Made by a program: the position numbers and the translations under genes. From JBHYGK01 sp051859045 (GTDB lineage Bacteria; Pseudomonadota; Gammaproteobacteria; Xanthomonadales; Xanthomonadaceae): a stretch of 64,000 bases of DNA. Below, one piece after another: positions 44,159-52,741 of the stretch; the stretch's first letter is position 1; each line of letters starts with the position of its first letter. Where the stretch lies: assembly GCA_051859045.1 (NCBI GenBank), contig JBHYGK010000003.1, positions 1 to 64,000 of the forward strand, written 5' to 3'. The notes beneath the pieces are model-generated. The model saw only the letters and a list, made by a program, of their open reading frames with translations, ran no database searches and was not told the origin of the DNA.

Positions 44159-45685
44159 TCAGCCCGGCGCGTCCTCGGCGAGGCGGTCGCGGCCGTCGCG
44201 CTTGGCCTGGTAGAGGGCGCGGTCGGCGGCGCCGATCATCGCCTCGGGGCTGGCGTGGCGGCTGCGGCCGTCGAGCACGGCCAGCCCGATCGAGGTGGTG
44301 ATGTGCAGCGCCGCGCCGTCCACCACCGCCACCGGACCGTTGCGCAGGGCCGCGAGCACCCGCTGCAGCACCGCCCGGGCGCCCTCGGCGCGGGTGCCGG
44401 GCAGCAGCAGCACGAACTCCTCGCCGCCGAAGCGCGCGAACACGTCGCCGCTGCGCAGGCCCTGCTGGACCAGGCGGGTGAAGGCCCGCAGGGCCTCGTC
44501 GCCTGCGAGGTGGCCGAAGCGGTCGTTGACCGACTTGAAGTGGTCGAGGTCGAGCAGGGCCAGCGACAGCGGCCAGCCGAAGGTGGTGGCGGCGTCGAAC
44601 TCCCGCGCCAGCGCGGCGTTGAAGTGGCCGCGGTTGTGCGCGCCGGTGAGCGCGTCGCGGCTTGCCTGCTCCTCGAGGGTGCGGGTGTGGTCCTGCAGGC
44701 GCTGGGCCTCGCCCTGGTGGCGCTGGGCCTCCTGCAGCTCGAGCAGGTTGCGCACCATCAGCAGCTCGCGGGCGTGCTCGAGCAGGCTCTCGGTGCGCTC
44801 GGCCTGGCCCACCCGGAGGTCGAACAGCGAGGCGATCTCGGGCAGGGCGCCGGCGATGCGCTCGACCACGGCCAGCACGCGGGCGGCGTCGAGGCCGAGG
44901 CTGGCCTCGGCGTGGGCCGCGACGGTGGCCAGGGCGGCCTGGTCGGGCGGCGCCGCGAAGTCGTCCCACAGCCGCGCCAGGCGCAGGCCCAGGCCGACCA
45001 CGGCCGCGAAGCGCCCGTCGGCGGGCGAGGCCTCGTCCAGGGCCGCCGGCGCGGGCGCGCCGAGGGTGGTGGACTCGGCGGCGCGGATCGCGTCGGCGAT
45101 GTAGGCCGGCAGGCGCCAGTGCTCGACCAGCCACAGGCCGGCCTGCAGGTGGTGGCCGTCGAAGCGCGCCATCTCGGCCTGAAGCAGGGCCTCGCCGTCG
45201 AGCGCGGGCGGGATCTCGGCCCAGGCGTCCGGGTCGAGCCGGGCCAGGGCCAGCCGGCCGATGCCGGCCAGCAGGCCGGCGAGGAACAGCTCCTCGCTGG
45301 CGCGCAGGCCGAGCTCGCCGCCGATGGCCTTGCAGGCGGTCGCGGCGAGCAGGCTGCGCCGCCACACCGGGTCGAGGTCGGGGCCGGGGCCGCCGCGCAG
45401 CGCGCGGGTCAGCGAGAAGCTCAGCGCCAGCGTCAGCAGCGCGTTGAGCCCCAGCAGCGACGCGGCCTGGCGCAGGTTCTCGCTGCGCCGGCGGGTGGCG
45501 TAGAGGGGGGAGTTCGCGATCCGCAGCACCTTGGTGGCGAGCGCGGGGTCGAGGGCGAGGACGCGGGCGGCGTCGTTCATCTCGGTCGCCGGGTCCTGGG
45601 CGATCTCGAGGATCCGCAGCGCCACGCCGGGAAGGCTCGGCAGGGCGCGGCAGCTGGCGAGGCGGGCGCTGAGGGTCTGGCTCAA
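44159..45685 (-). CDS. HDOD-GGDEF signalling protein
   Basis: 508-residue soluble protein. The N-terminal HDOD domain (about 8-215) opens LASCRALPSLPGVALRILEIAQDPATEMNDAARVLALDPALATKVLRIANSPLY; HDOD proteins are regulatory and lack HD hydrolase ligands. A coiled linker (LLELQEAQRHQGEAQRLQDHTRTLEEQA) joins a C-terminal GGDEF domain with RDALTGAHNRGHFNAAL, LDLDHFKSVNDRFGHLAGD and GGEEF near residue 420. An RxxD inhibitory site (RSGD) lies five residues before GGEEF, so product feedback is expected. The start is TTG with AGGA upstream. Probably an active c-di-GMP synthase. Confidence 0.92.
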   Translation of the reverse strand: MSQTLSARLASCRALPSLPGVALRILEIAQDPATEMNDAARVLALDPALATKVLRIANSPLYATRRRSENLRQAASLLGLNALLTLALSFSLTRALRGGPGPDLDPVWRRSLLAATACKAIGGELGLRASEELFLAGLLAGIGRLALARLDPDAWAEIPPALDGEALLQAEMARFDGHHLQAGLWLVEHWRLPAYIADAIRAAESTTLGAPAPAALDEASPADGRFAAVVGLGLRLARLWDDFAAPPDQAALATVAAHAEASLGLDAARVLAVVERIAGALPEIASLFDLRVGQAERTESLLEHARELLMVRNLLELQEAQRHQGEAQRLQDHTRTLEEQASRDALTGAHNRGHFNAALAREFDAATTFGWPLSLALLDLDHFKSVNDRFGHLAGDEALRAFTRLVQQGLRSGDVFARFGGEEFVLLLPGTRAEGARAVLQRVLAALRNGPVAVVDGAALHITTSIGLAVLDGRSRHASPEAMIGAADRALYQAKRDGRDRLAEDAPG

Positions 45686-45819
45686 GCGGGGGTCCTGTGC
45701 GGCGGTGGGCCCGGGGGGTGGCGGACCGCGTCGTCCGATTTAAGCATGCGCTCCGCGGCGGCGGGCAGGGGGCGAGGCCGGGGTGCGGCGCGCCCGTGCG
45801 CGCGGCCCCCCGGAAACGC

Positions 45820-45851
45820 GGAAGGGGCCGTGGTCGCCCACGGCCCCTTCC
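45820..45851 (-). terminator. tsf terminator hairpin
   Basis: Perfect 14-bp stem GGAAGGGGCCGTGG / CCACGGCCCCTTCC with loop TCGC, 22 bases past the tsf stop. Only three T follow, after GCG. It should largely separate rpsB-tsf from the HDOD-GGDEF gene. Confidence 0.75.
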
Positions 45852-45873
45852 ACTCACGCCCTGGGGCGATGGA

Positions 45874-46752
45874 TCAGGCCAGGCCGGCCTGCTTCATCAC
45901 TTCGGCGGCGAAGTCCTCCTCGGCCTTCTCGATGCCTTCGCCGACGGCGAGGCGCGAGAAGCCGACCACGTCGGCGCCGGCGGCCTTCACGGCCTGCTCG
46001 ACGGTCTGGTCGGTGTTGAGGACGTACGGCTGGCCGTACAGGGTGACCTCGTTGACGATCTTGTTGATCTTGCCCGAGATGATCTTCTCGAGGATCTCGG
46101 CCGGCTTGGCGCGGTCCTTCTCGGACATCTTGGCCAGCTCGATCTCCTTCTCCTTCGCCACGAACTCGGCCGGGACGTCGGCGGCCTTGTTGTGCGGCGG
46201 GTTCATCGCGGCGACGTGCATCGCCAGGCCGCGGGCCAGCTCGGCGTCGCCGCCCTTGAGCTCGACCAGCACGCCGATGCGGCCGCCGTGGATGTAGGCG
46301 GCGACGGTGTTGGACGAGGCCAGGCGCACCATGCGGCGGACCTGCACGTTCTCGCCGACCTTCGCGATCAGGGCGGAGCGGGCTTCCTCGACGGTGGAGC
46401 CGTCGGCCAGCTTGGCGGCCTTCAGCGCGTCGATGTCGGCGGCGCCGGACGACAGGGCCAGCTCGGCCACGGCCTGGGTGAAGCCCAGGAAGTTCTCGTC
46501 CTTGGCGACGAAGTCGGTCTCGGAGTTGATCTCGACCAGCACGGCGGTGCCGCCGTTCGAGGCGGCCACGATGCGGCCCTCGGCGGCCACGCGGCCGGCC
46601 TTCTTGTCGGCCTTGGCGAGGCCGGACTTGCGCAGCCACTCCATGGCGGTGTCGATGTCGCCGCCGTTCTCGGTCAGCGCCTTCTTGCACTCCATCATGC
46701 CGGCGCCGGAGCGCTCACGCAGTTCCTTGACCAGGCTCGCGGTGATTTCCAT
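45874..46752 (-). CDS. tsf: Elongation factor Ts
   Basis: Guanine-nucleotide exchange factor for EF-Tu. The 292 residues start with the UBA-like domain MEITASLVKELRERSGAGMMECKKAL, then the TDFVAKDENF core and C-terminal LYGQPYVLNTDQTVEQ. It is second gene of the rpsB-tsf operon, with a hairpin in the intergenic gap. Confidence 0.98.
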   Translation of the reverse strand: MEITASLVKELRERSGAGMMECKKALTENGGDIDTAMEWLRKSGLAKADKKAGRVAAEGRIVAASNGGTAVLVEINSETDFVAKDENFLGFTQAVAELALSSGAADIDALKAAKLADGSTVEEARSALIAKVGENVQVRRMVRLASSNTVAAYIHGGRIGVLVELKGGDAELARGLAMHVAAMNPPHNKAADVPAEFVAKEKEIELAKMSEKDRAKPAEILEKIISGKINKIVNEVTLYGQPYVLNTDQTVEQAVKAAGADVVGFSRLAVGEGIEKAEEDFAAEVMKQAGLA

Positions 46753-46818
46753 GGGGGACCTCAGAATGTGTGGGTGTGTTGGGGAGCGCGGGGCGCGGCA
46801 GCGCCGGGCCCCGTCGCG

Positions 46819-46844
46819 CGGACGCCGGCGCGGGCCGGCGTCCG
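46819..46844 (-). terminator. Hairpin in the rpsB-tsf gap
   Basis: Perfect 11-bp stem CGGACGCCGGC / GCCGGCGTCCG with a GC-rich 4-base loop, midway in the 165-base gap. No T-run, so it is more likely a partial attenuator or processing and stability element setting the S2:EF-Ts ratio. Confidence 0.5.
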
Positions 46845-46917
46845 TGGCCCGCCGCAGGGTAGGCGGGCCGTGTGTCAGGCCGCGCGGCCCCGGAGGGGGC
46901 CGGCGGCGGGCGAGGGC

Positions 46918-47748
46918 TTACTTGCCGTCGCGGCGGGCCGGGCGCGCGTCGCGCTTGGCCGGGGCGCGCTTCGGGGCGCGCTCGTTCTCGACCTTCTCGG
47001 CCGCGATCGGGTTGCCCTCGGCGTCGAGCTCGACGAAGTCGTCGCCCTGGCGGCCCACCAGCGGGGCGGCGGCCTTGCCCTCGAGCACCGCGTCGGCGGC
47101 GGCGCGGGCGTAGAGCTGCACGGCGCGGATGGCGTCGTCGTTGCCCGGGATCGGGTAGTCGACCAGCGACGGGTCGTAGTTGGTGTCGACCACGGCGATG
47201 ACCGGGATGCCGAGCTTGCGGGCTTCCTGGATGGCGATGTTCTCGTGGCCGATGTCGATCACGAACAGCGCGTCCGGCAGGCGCTCCATGGTCTTGATGC
47301 CGCCCAGCGAGGCGTTGAGCTTCTCGCGCTCGCGGCGCAGGCCCAGGACCTCGTGCTTGACCAGGCGCTCGAACGAGCCGTCGGTCTCGCCGGCCTCGAG
47401 CTCCTTGAGGCGCGCGACCGACTGCTTGACGGTGCGGAAGTTGGTCAGGGTGCCGCCCAGCCAGCGCTGGGTCATGTACGGCTGGCCGCAGCGGGTGGCT
47501 TCTTCCTTCATGGCCTCGCGGGCCGAGCGCTTGGTGCCGAGGAACAGCACGGTGCCGCGCTTCTGGGCGATGGCCGAGAGGAAGTTCATCGCGTCGGTGA
47601 AGAGCGGGAGGGTCTTCTCGAGGTTGACGATGTGGATCTTGCCGCGGGCGCCGAAGATGTACGGGGCCATCTTCGGGTTCCAGTAACGGGTCTGGTGACC
47701 GAAGTGGACGCCCGCCTCGAGCATCTGGCGCATGGTGACCTGGGGCAT
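46918..47748 (-). CDS. rpsB: 30S ribosomal protein S2
   Basis: S2 of the small subunit, 276 residues. It starts PQVTMRQMLEAGVHFGHQTRYWNPKMAPYIFG and has GTVLFLGTKRSAREAMKEEA and PDALFVIDIGHENIAIQEARKLGIPVIAVVDTNYDP. The C-terminal tail is Arg/Lys/Ala-rich, longer than in E. coli. AGGAG stands 8 bases before the ATG. A leader of about 190 nt precedes it. Confidence 0.98.
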   Translation of the reverse strand: MPQVTMRQMLEAGVHFGHQTRYWNPKMAPYIFGARGKIHIVNLEKTLPLFTDAMNFLSAIAQKRGTVLFLGTKRSAREAMKEEATRCGQPYMTQRWLGGTLTNFRTVKQSVARLKELEAGETDGSFERLVKHEVLGLRREREKLNASLGGIKTMERLPDALFVIDIGHENIAIQEARKLGIPVIAVVDTNYDPSLVDYPIPGNDDAIRAVQLYARAAADAVLEGKAAAPLVGRQGDDFVELDAEGNPIAAEKVENERAPKRAPAKRDARPARRDGK

Positions 47749-47942
47749 GGTGGAACTCCTGGCATGGAACGCCGCCGCCGCTGCGCGGCTGGTCGGGGCT
47801 CCGGGGTTGGGCCTCCCCGCGTCCTCCGTGGCCGAACCCCATCGAAGGGGCACCCCGGCACGGGATGGTGGATGCGGGTGTGGATTCGCCGGTGACGCCC
47901 GGCGTGGGCGGCCGCGAGGGGGCATGAAGCCACCTTGACGGG
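47749..47942 (-). promoter_or_regulatory. rpsB 5' leader, possible S2 autoregulatory RNA
   Basis: The transcript from the proposed rpsB promoter carries about 190 nt before the ATG. Local inverted repeats are visible, for example CCCC-TTCGAT-GGGG and GCCGG-CGTCA-CCGGC-type stems. In Gammaproteobacteria S2 represses its own mRNA through a conserved rpsB leader; I cannot confirm that fold by eye. Confidence 0.35.
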
Positions 47943-47948
47943 CCGCGC

Positions 47949-47977
47949 ATCATAGTCGCTGGCCCAAGTGCCCGCAA
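47949..47977 (-). promoter_or_regulatory. rpsB-tsf promoter
   Basis: Minus strand: TTGCGG (47977-47972), a 17-base spacer, TATGAT (47954-47949). This is one of the best promoter matches in the window. It overlaps the promoter region of the divergent map gene. Confidence 0.7.
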
Positions 47978-47983
47978 CTATTG

Positions 47984-47989
47984 GATAAT
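47984..47989 (+). promoter_or_regulatory. map -10 box, six bases before the ATG
   Basis: GATAAT (5/6) lies exactly 6 bases before the map ATG at 47996, with no Shine-Dalgarno sequence. Its -35 zone (about 47961-47966) falls inside the rpsB promoter spacer. Predicted leaderless mRNA. Confidence 0.55.
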
Positions 47990-47995
47990 CCGGCC

Positions 47996-48772
47996 ATGAC
48001 CGTGACCACCAAGACCCCCGACGACATCCAGAAGATGCGCGTGGCCGGCCGCCTGGCCGCCGACGTGCTCAGGATGATCGAGCCCCACGTCAAGCCCGGC
48101 GTCACCACCGAGGAGCTCGACCGCCTCTGCCACGACTTCATCGTGAACGAGCAGCAGGCGATCCCGGCCAACGTGGGCTACCGCGGCTTCCCCAAGACCA
48201 TCTGCACCTCGGTCAACCACGTGATCTGCCACGGCATCCCCAGCCCGGGCAAGGTGTTGAAGGACGGCGACATCGTCAACATCGACGTCACCGTGATCAA
48301 GGACGGCCTGCACGGCGACACCAGCCGCATGTACTACGCCGGCGAGCCCTCGGTGCTGGCCCGGCGCCTGGTCGACGTGACCCGCGAGGCGATGTTCCGC
48401 GGCATCCGGGCGGTGAAGCCGGGCGCCACGCTGGGCGACGTCGGCCACGCGATCCAGAGCTTCGTCGAGGCCGAGCGCTTCAGCGTGGTGCGCGAGTACT
48501 GCGGCCACGGCATCGGCCGGATCTACCACGAGGACCCGCAGGTGCTGCACTACGGCCGCCCCGGCGAGGGCCTGGTGCTGCGCCCCGGCATGACCTTCAC
48601 GATCGAGCCGATGGTCAACGCCGGCGCCCGCCACACCCGCCTGCTGCCGGACGGCTGGACGGTGGTGACCAAGGACAAGTCGCTGTCGGCCCAGTGGGAG
48701 CACACCGTGCTGGTCACCGAGGACGGCGTCGAGATCCTCACCCGCGTCCCCGGGGACGACAACGACCTGTGA
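47996..48772 (+). CDS. map: Methionine aminopeptidase, type I
   Basis: Removes the initiator Met from new proteins. The 258 residues carry the dinuclear-metal ligands in VNIDVTVIKDGLHGDTSRMY (two Asp), GHGIGRIYHEDPQV (His), FTIEPMVNAG (Glu) and WEHTVLVTEDG (Glu). A TTG 15 bases upstream (47981) is in frame but overlaps the -10 box; ATG 47996 is preferred. It is divergent from rpsB, as in E. coli, and followed by glnD. Confidence 0.97.
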   Translation: MTVTTKTPDDIQKMRVAGRLAADVLRMIEPHVKPGVTTEELDRLCHDFIVNEQQAIPANVGYRGFPKTICTSVNHVICHGIPSPGKVLKDGDIVNIDVTVIKDGLHGDTSRMYYAGEPSVLARRLVDVTREAMFRGIRAVKPGATLGDVGHAIQSFVEAERFSVVREYCGHGIGRIYHEDPQVLHYGRPGEGLVLRPGMTFTIEPMVNAGARHTRLLPDGWTVVTKDKSLSAQWEHTVLVTEDGVEILTRVPGDDNDL

Positions 48773-48782
48773 GCCCGCGAGC

Positions 48783-51428
48783 GTGAGCGCGTCCCCGGCC
48801 CTCCCGGCGTCCGCCGGCGGCCCCGCGCTGCCGCCCGACGGCGACGACGCCGCCTGGCGCGACGCGGCCAAGGCCGCGCTGGCCGGCTCGGCCGCCGTGC
48901 TGGCCGCCCGCTTCGACGCCGGCGAGCCGGTGGGCCGCCTGCTCGGCGGCCGAGCCGGCGCCGTCGACGCGGTGGTGGTGTCGGCCTGGGGCCGCGCCCT
49001 GGGCGCCCGCGCCGCCGACGCCGCCCTGTTCGCCACCGGCGGCTACGGCCGCGGCGAGCTGTTCCCGCAGTCCGACGTCGACCTGCTGGTGCTGGCCGAG
49101 CCCAAGCTGCAGCGCGCGATCGAACCGGCCCTGCAGCGCTTCTTCGCGCTGCTGTGGGACGCCGGCCTGCCCACCGGCCACGCCGTGCGCTCGCTGGCCC
49201 AGTGCCGCGAGGCCGCCGCCGACATCACCGTGCTCACCGCGCTCTCCGAGCGCCGCCGGCTGGCTGGCGCCGAGGCCGCCGTGGCGGCGCTCGACGCCCT
49301 GATGCTGCCCAAGGCCTGGTCCGCCCAGGCCTTCTTCGCCGGCAAGCGCGACGAGCTCCGCCTGCGCCACGCCCGCTTCAACGACACCGCCTTCAACCTC
49401 GAGCCGCACCTCAAGGATGGCCCGGGCAGCCTGCGCGACCTGCACACGCTGGCGTGGATGGCGCAGCGCCTGTTCGGCGTGCGCGGCCTGGCCGAGCTGG
49501 TGCCGCTGGGCCTGCTGGGCGAGGACGAGTGCGCCGCGCTGGAGCGCGAGTACGCCGCGCTCTCGCGGCTGCGCATGGGCCTGCACCTGGTGGCCGCCCG
49601 GCGCGAGGAGCGCCTGCTGTTCGACCACCAGAAGGCGCTGGCCGAGCGCCTGGGCCTGGTCGACGAGCACCGCGACAACCTCGCGGTCGAGCAGATGATG
49701 CAGGGCTTCTTCCGCTCCGCCGCGGTGGTGCTGCGCATCTCCGACCGCCTGCTGCAGCGCTTCGAGGAGCAGCTCGAGGGCGAGGCCCCGGCCGAGCCGG
49801 TGGACGCCGAGTTCGAGCTGCGCCGCGGCTACCTGGTGCTGCGCCGGCCCGAAGCCCTGGCCCGCGATCCCGCGATGGCCTTCCGCCTGTTCGCCACCTG
49901 GTCGGCGCTGCCGAACGTGCGCGGCCTGCACTCGGCCAGCGCGCGCGTGCTGGCCGAGGCGCTGGGCGCGTTCCCGGCCTACACCGCGGCCGACGCGGGC
50001 ATGCGCGCGGCCTTCATGGACCTGCTGCGCGCGCCCGGCGCCGTGGCCACGCTGGCCAGGATGGCCCGGCTGGGCCTGCTCGCGCGCTGGCTGCCGGCGT
50101 TCGGCGAGGTCAGCGGGCGCATGCAGTACGACCTCTTCCACGTCTACACCGTCGACCAGCACACGCTGGCCGTGCTGCGCAACATCGCCGGCTTCGCGGC
50201 CGGCGCCGACCCGCGCTTCAGCGTCGCCCACGAGGTGCACCCGCGCCTGCGCGCGCCGGAGCTGCTGCTGCTGGCCGGGCTGTTCCACGACATCGCCAAG
50301 GGCCGCGGCGGCGACCACAGCGAGCTCGGCGAGCACGACGCGCGCGCGTTCTGCCAGGCCATGGGCCTGCCCGCCGGCGACGGCGAGCTGGTGGCCTGGC
50401 TGGTGCGCAAGCACCTGCTGATGTCGATCACCGCCCAGAAGCAGGACATCGCCGACCCCGGCGTGGTCACCCGTTTCGCCAGCGAGGTGGGCGACCGCGA
50501 GCGCCTCGACTACCTCTACCTGCTGACCTGCGCCGACATCGCCGGCACCAGCCCCAAGCTGTGGAACGCCTGGAAGGACCGCCTGCTGTCGGAGCTGCAC
50601 GTGGCCGCGCGCTTCGCGCTGCGCCGCGGCCTCGCGCACCCGGTGGACGTCGCCGAGCGGGTGGCCGGCACGCGCGCCGGCGCCCTGGGGCTGCTGGAGG
50701 GCGAGGGCCTGCACGCCGACCGCGTGCTCGAGGCCTGGGCCGCGTTCCCCGAGGCCGCCTTCCTGCGCTACCGCCCCGACCAGCTGGCCTGGGTCACGCG
50801 CGGCGTGCTCGACGCGCCGCGCGAACGCCCCAGCGTGTTCGTGCGCCCGCTCGCGGGGCCCGGCGCGCTGGAGGTGTTCGTCTACGCGCCCGATCGCGAC
50901 GGCCTGTTCGCGGCGGTCGCCGCCACCCTCGACCGGCTGGGCCTGGGCGTCTTCCACGCCCGCGTGCTCACCTCGCGCGACGGCATGAGCCTCGACAGCT
51001 TCATGGTGCTGGCCCACGAGGGCCGCAGCGCGCCGGCCGACGCGGTGATCATCGACACCCTCGAGCAGGCGCTGGCGCGCGCCCCGGGCGAGGTCCGCCC
51101 GGCCCGCCGCCAGGCCCCGCGCCACCTGCGCCATTTCCGGATGCCCGCGCGGGTGGAGTTCAGCGACGCCACCGGCCCGGGCGAGGGCGCGCGCCGCCAG
51201 ACCCAGCTGGGCCTGGTGTGCACCGACCGCCCCGGCCTGCTGGCCGACGTCGCCCAGGTGCTGCGCCTGCAGCGCCTGCGCGTGCACGATGCGCGCATCG
51301 CCACCTTCGGCGAGCGCGCCGAGGACTTCTTCCTCATCACCGACGAGCGCGACGAACCGCTCGACGATCCCACCCTCCGCGACGGGTTGCGCGAAGCGCT
51401 CGTCGCCTGCGTCGAAGGACCCCCCTGA
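48783..51428 (+). CDS. glnD: [Protein-PII] uridylyltransferase / uridylyl-removing enzyme
   Basis: Primary nitrogen sensor: uridylylates PII when glutamine is low and reverses it when glutamine is high. The 881 residues show the nucleotidyltransferase motif GGYGRGELFPQSDVDLLVL near 83-101, the NFNLEPHLKDGPGSLRDLHT-type segment, an HD domain with LFHDIAKGRGGDHSELG near 500, and two C-terminal ACT domains (EVFVYAPDRDGLFAAVA and LVCTDRPGLLADVAQVL). The GTG start lies 10 bases after map. Its stop overlaps dapD as TGATG. Confidence 0.97.
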   Translation: MSASPALPASAGGPALPPDGDDAAWRDAAKAALAGSAAVLAARFDAGEPVGRLLGGRAGAVDAVVVSAWGRALGARAADAALFATGGYGRGELFPQSDVDLLVLAEPKLQRAIEPALQRFFALLWDAGLPTGHAVRSLAQCREAAADITVLTALSERRRLAGAEAAVAALDALMLPKAWSAQAFFAGKRDELRLRHARFNDTAFNLEPHLKDGPGSLRDLHTLAWMAQRLFGVRGLAELVPLGLLGEDECAALEREYAALSRLRMGLHLVAARREERLLFDHQKALAERLGLVDEHRDNLAVEQMMQGFFRSAAVVLRISDRLLQRFEEQLEGEAPAEPVDAEFELRRGYLVLRRPEALARDPAMAFRLFATWSALPNVRGLHSASARVLAEALGAFPAYTAADAGMRAAFMDLLRAPGAVATLARMARLGLLARWLPAFGEVSGRMQYDLFHVYTVDQHTLAVLRNIAGFAAGADPRFSVAHEVHPRLRAPELLLLAGLFHDIAKGRGGDHSELGEHDARAFCQAMGLPAGDGELVAWLVRKHLLMSITAQKQDIADPGVVTRFASEVGDRERLDYLYLLTCADIAGTSPKLWNAWKDRLLSELHVAARFALRRGLAHPVDVAERVAGTRAGALGLLEGEGLHADRVLEAWAAFPEAAFLRYRPDQLAWVTRGVLDAPRERPSVFVRPLAGPGALEVFVYAPDRDGLFAAVAATLDRLGLGVFHARVLTSRDGMSLDSFMVLAHEGRSAPADAVIIDTLEQALARAPGEVRPARRQAPRHLRHFRMPARVEFSDATGPGEGARRQTQLGLVCTDRPGLLADVAQVLRLQRLRVHDARIATFGERAEDFFLITDERDEPLDDPTLRDGLREALVACVEGPP

Positions 51429-52294
51429 TGCCCCGCCAGCGCGACACCAGCCACGCCGAATCCGCCGCCGACCTGCAGGCCATCATCGAGAGCGCCTGGG
51501 AGCGCCGCGCCGAGATCACCCCGGCCGAGCTCGAGGGCAGCACCGCGCCCGCCGTCGAGCGCGCGCTGGCCGGCCTGGAGCGCGGCGAGTTCCGCGTCGC
51601 CACCCCCGACGGGCAGGGCGGCTGGAGCGTCCACCAGTGGCTGAAGAAGGCCGTGCTGCTGAGCTTCCGCACCAGCGGCAACCGCGTGATGGAGTCGGCC
51701 CCGGCCAACTTCTACGACAAGGTGGCGCTGCGCTTCGCCGGCGCCGACGAGGCCGATTTCCGCGAGGCCGGCGCGCGCGTCGTGCCGGGCGCGGTGGTGC
51801 GCCGCGGCGCGCACGTCGGCCGCGACGTCGTGCTGATGCCGAGCTTCGTCAACATCGGCGCCTTCGTCGGCGCCTCCACGATGGTCGACACCTGGGCCAC
51901 CGTGGGCAGCTGCGCGCAGGTCGGCGAGCGCTGCCACATCTCCGGCGGCGCCGGCATCGGCGGCGTGCTCGAACCGCTGCAGGCCGGCCCGACGATCATC
52001 GAGGACGACTGCTTCATCGGCGCGCGCTCGGAGGTGGTCGAGGGCGTCGTGGTGGAGCGCGGCAGCGTGATCGGGATGGGCGTGTTCATCGGCCAGAGCA
52101 CCCGCATCTACAACCGCATGACCGGCGAGATCCTGCAGGGCCGCGTGCCCGCGGGCAGCGTGGTGGTGTCGGGCTCGCTGCCCGCCGCCGACGGCAGCCA
52201 TTCGCTCTACGCCGCGATCATCGTCAAGCAGGTCGACGCGAAGACCCGCGCCAAGACCTCCCCCAACGAGCTGCTGCGAGGAGCCCACGCCTGA
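51428..52294 (+). CDS. dapD: Tetrahydrodipicolinate N-succinyltransferase
   Basis: Succinylates tetrahydrodipicolinate in lysine and diaminopimelate synthesis. The 288 residues have an N-terminal helical domain with WSVHQWLKKAVLLSFR and a hexapeptide helix with PSFVNIGAFVGASTMVDTWATVGSCAQVG, HISGGAGIGGVLEPLQA and GMGVFIGQSTRIYNRMTGE. Overlaps glnD and the next gene by one base each (TGATG), so map-glnD-dapD-arsC-like-dapE is probably one transcript. Confidence 0.97.
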   Translation: MPRQRDTSHAESAADLQAIIESAWERRAEITPAELEGSTAPAVERALAGLERGEFRVATPDGQGGWSVHQWLKKAVLLSFRTSGNRVMESAPANFYDKVALRFAGADEADFREAGARVVPGAVVRRGAHVGRDVVLMPSFVNIGAFVGASTMVDTWATVGSCAQVGERCHISGGAGIGGVLEPLQAGPTIIEDDCFIGARSEVVEGVVVERGSVIGMGVFIGQSTRIYNRMTGEILQGRVPAGSVVVSGSLPAADGSHSLYAAIIVKQVDAKTRAKTSPNELLRGAHA

Positions 52295-52716
52295 TGCTTC
52301 GCCCTGTGCCCACCCCGGCCGCGACCGCCCCCGAGGCCGCGACCCCCGCCAGCCCCGCCGCCACCACGCTGTGGGGCCTTGAGAAGTGCGACACCTGCCG
52401 CAAGGCCCGCCAGTGGCTCGACCGCGTCGGCATCGCCCACCGCTTCATCGACTACCGCGAGCAGCAGCGCGTGGAGCCCGAGGTGCTGAAGGCCTGGGCC
52501 GTGCAGGTCGGCGGCTGGGAGAAGCTGGTCAACCGCAGCGGCCCGACGTGGCGCAACCTGCCCACCGCGCGCAAGCTGCCGCAGTCGGATCCCGAGTGGA
52601 CCCTGCTGATCCGCGAGCACCCCGCGCTGGTGCGCCGGCCGGTGGTGGTCACCGCCGACGGGGTGGCCAGCGTCGGCTTCACCGACACCCTGTTCAAGAA
52701 GCGCTTCGGCGTCTGA
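52294..52716 (+). CDS. ArsC/Spx-family reductase-like protein (YffB type)
   Basis: 140 residues with a thioredoxin-like ArsC fold. The N-terminal 24 residues are a Pro/Ala/Thr-rich extension, then WGLEKCDTCRKARQWLDRVGIAHRFIDYRE with a CxxC at the position of the family Cys. VNRSGPTWRNLP and REHPALVRRPVVV follow. E. coli YffB, encoded next to dapE, shares this order; its function is unclear and a glutathione-dependent thiol role has been proposed. The true arsenate reductase Arg triad cannot be judged by eye. Confidence 0.9.
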   Translation: MLRPVPTPAATAPEAATPASPAATTLWGLEKCDTCRKARQWLDRVGIAHRFIDYREQQRVEPEVLKAWAVQVGGWEKLVNRSGPTWRNLPTARKLPQSDPEWTLLIREHPALVRRPVVVTADGVASVGFTDTLFKKRFGV

Positions 52717-52741
52717 CGCCGAATCGCCGGAGCCCGCCCCG

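Noticed and set aside
47981..47995. TTG start for map at 47981
   Set aside because: It lies on the -10 box, and the ATG at 47996 gives the normal N-terminus.
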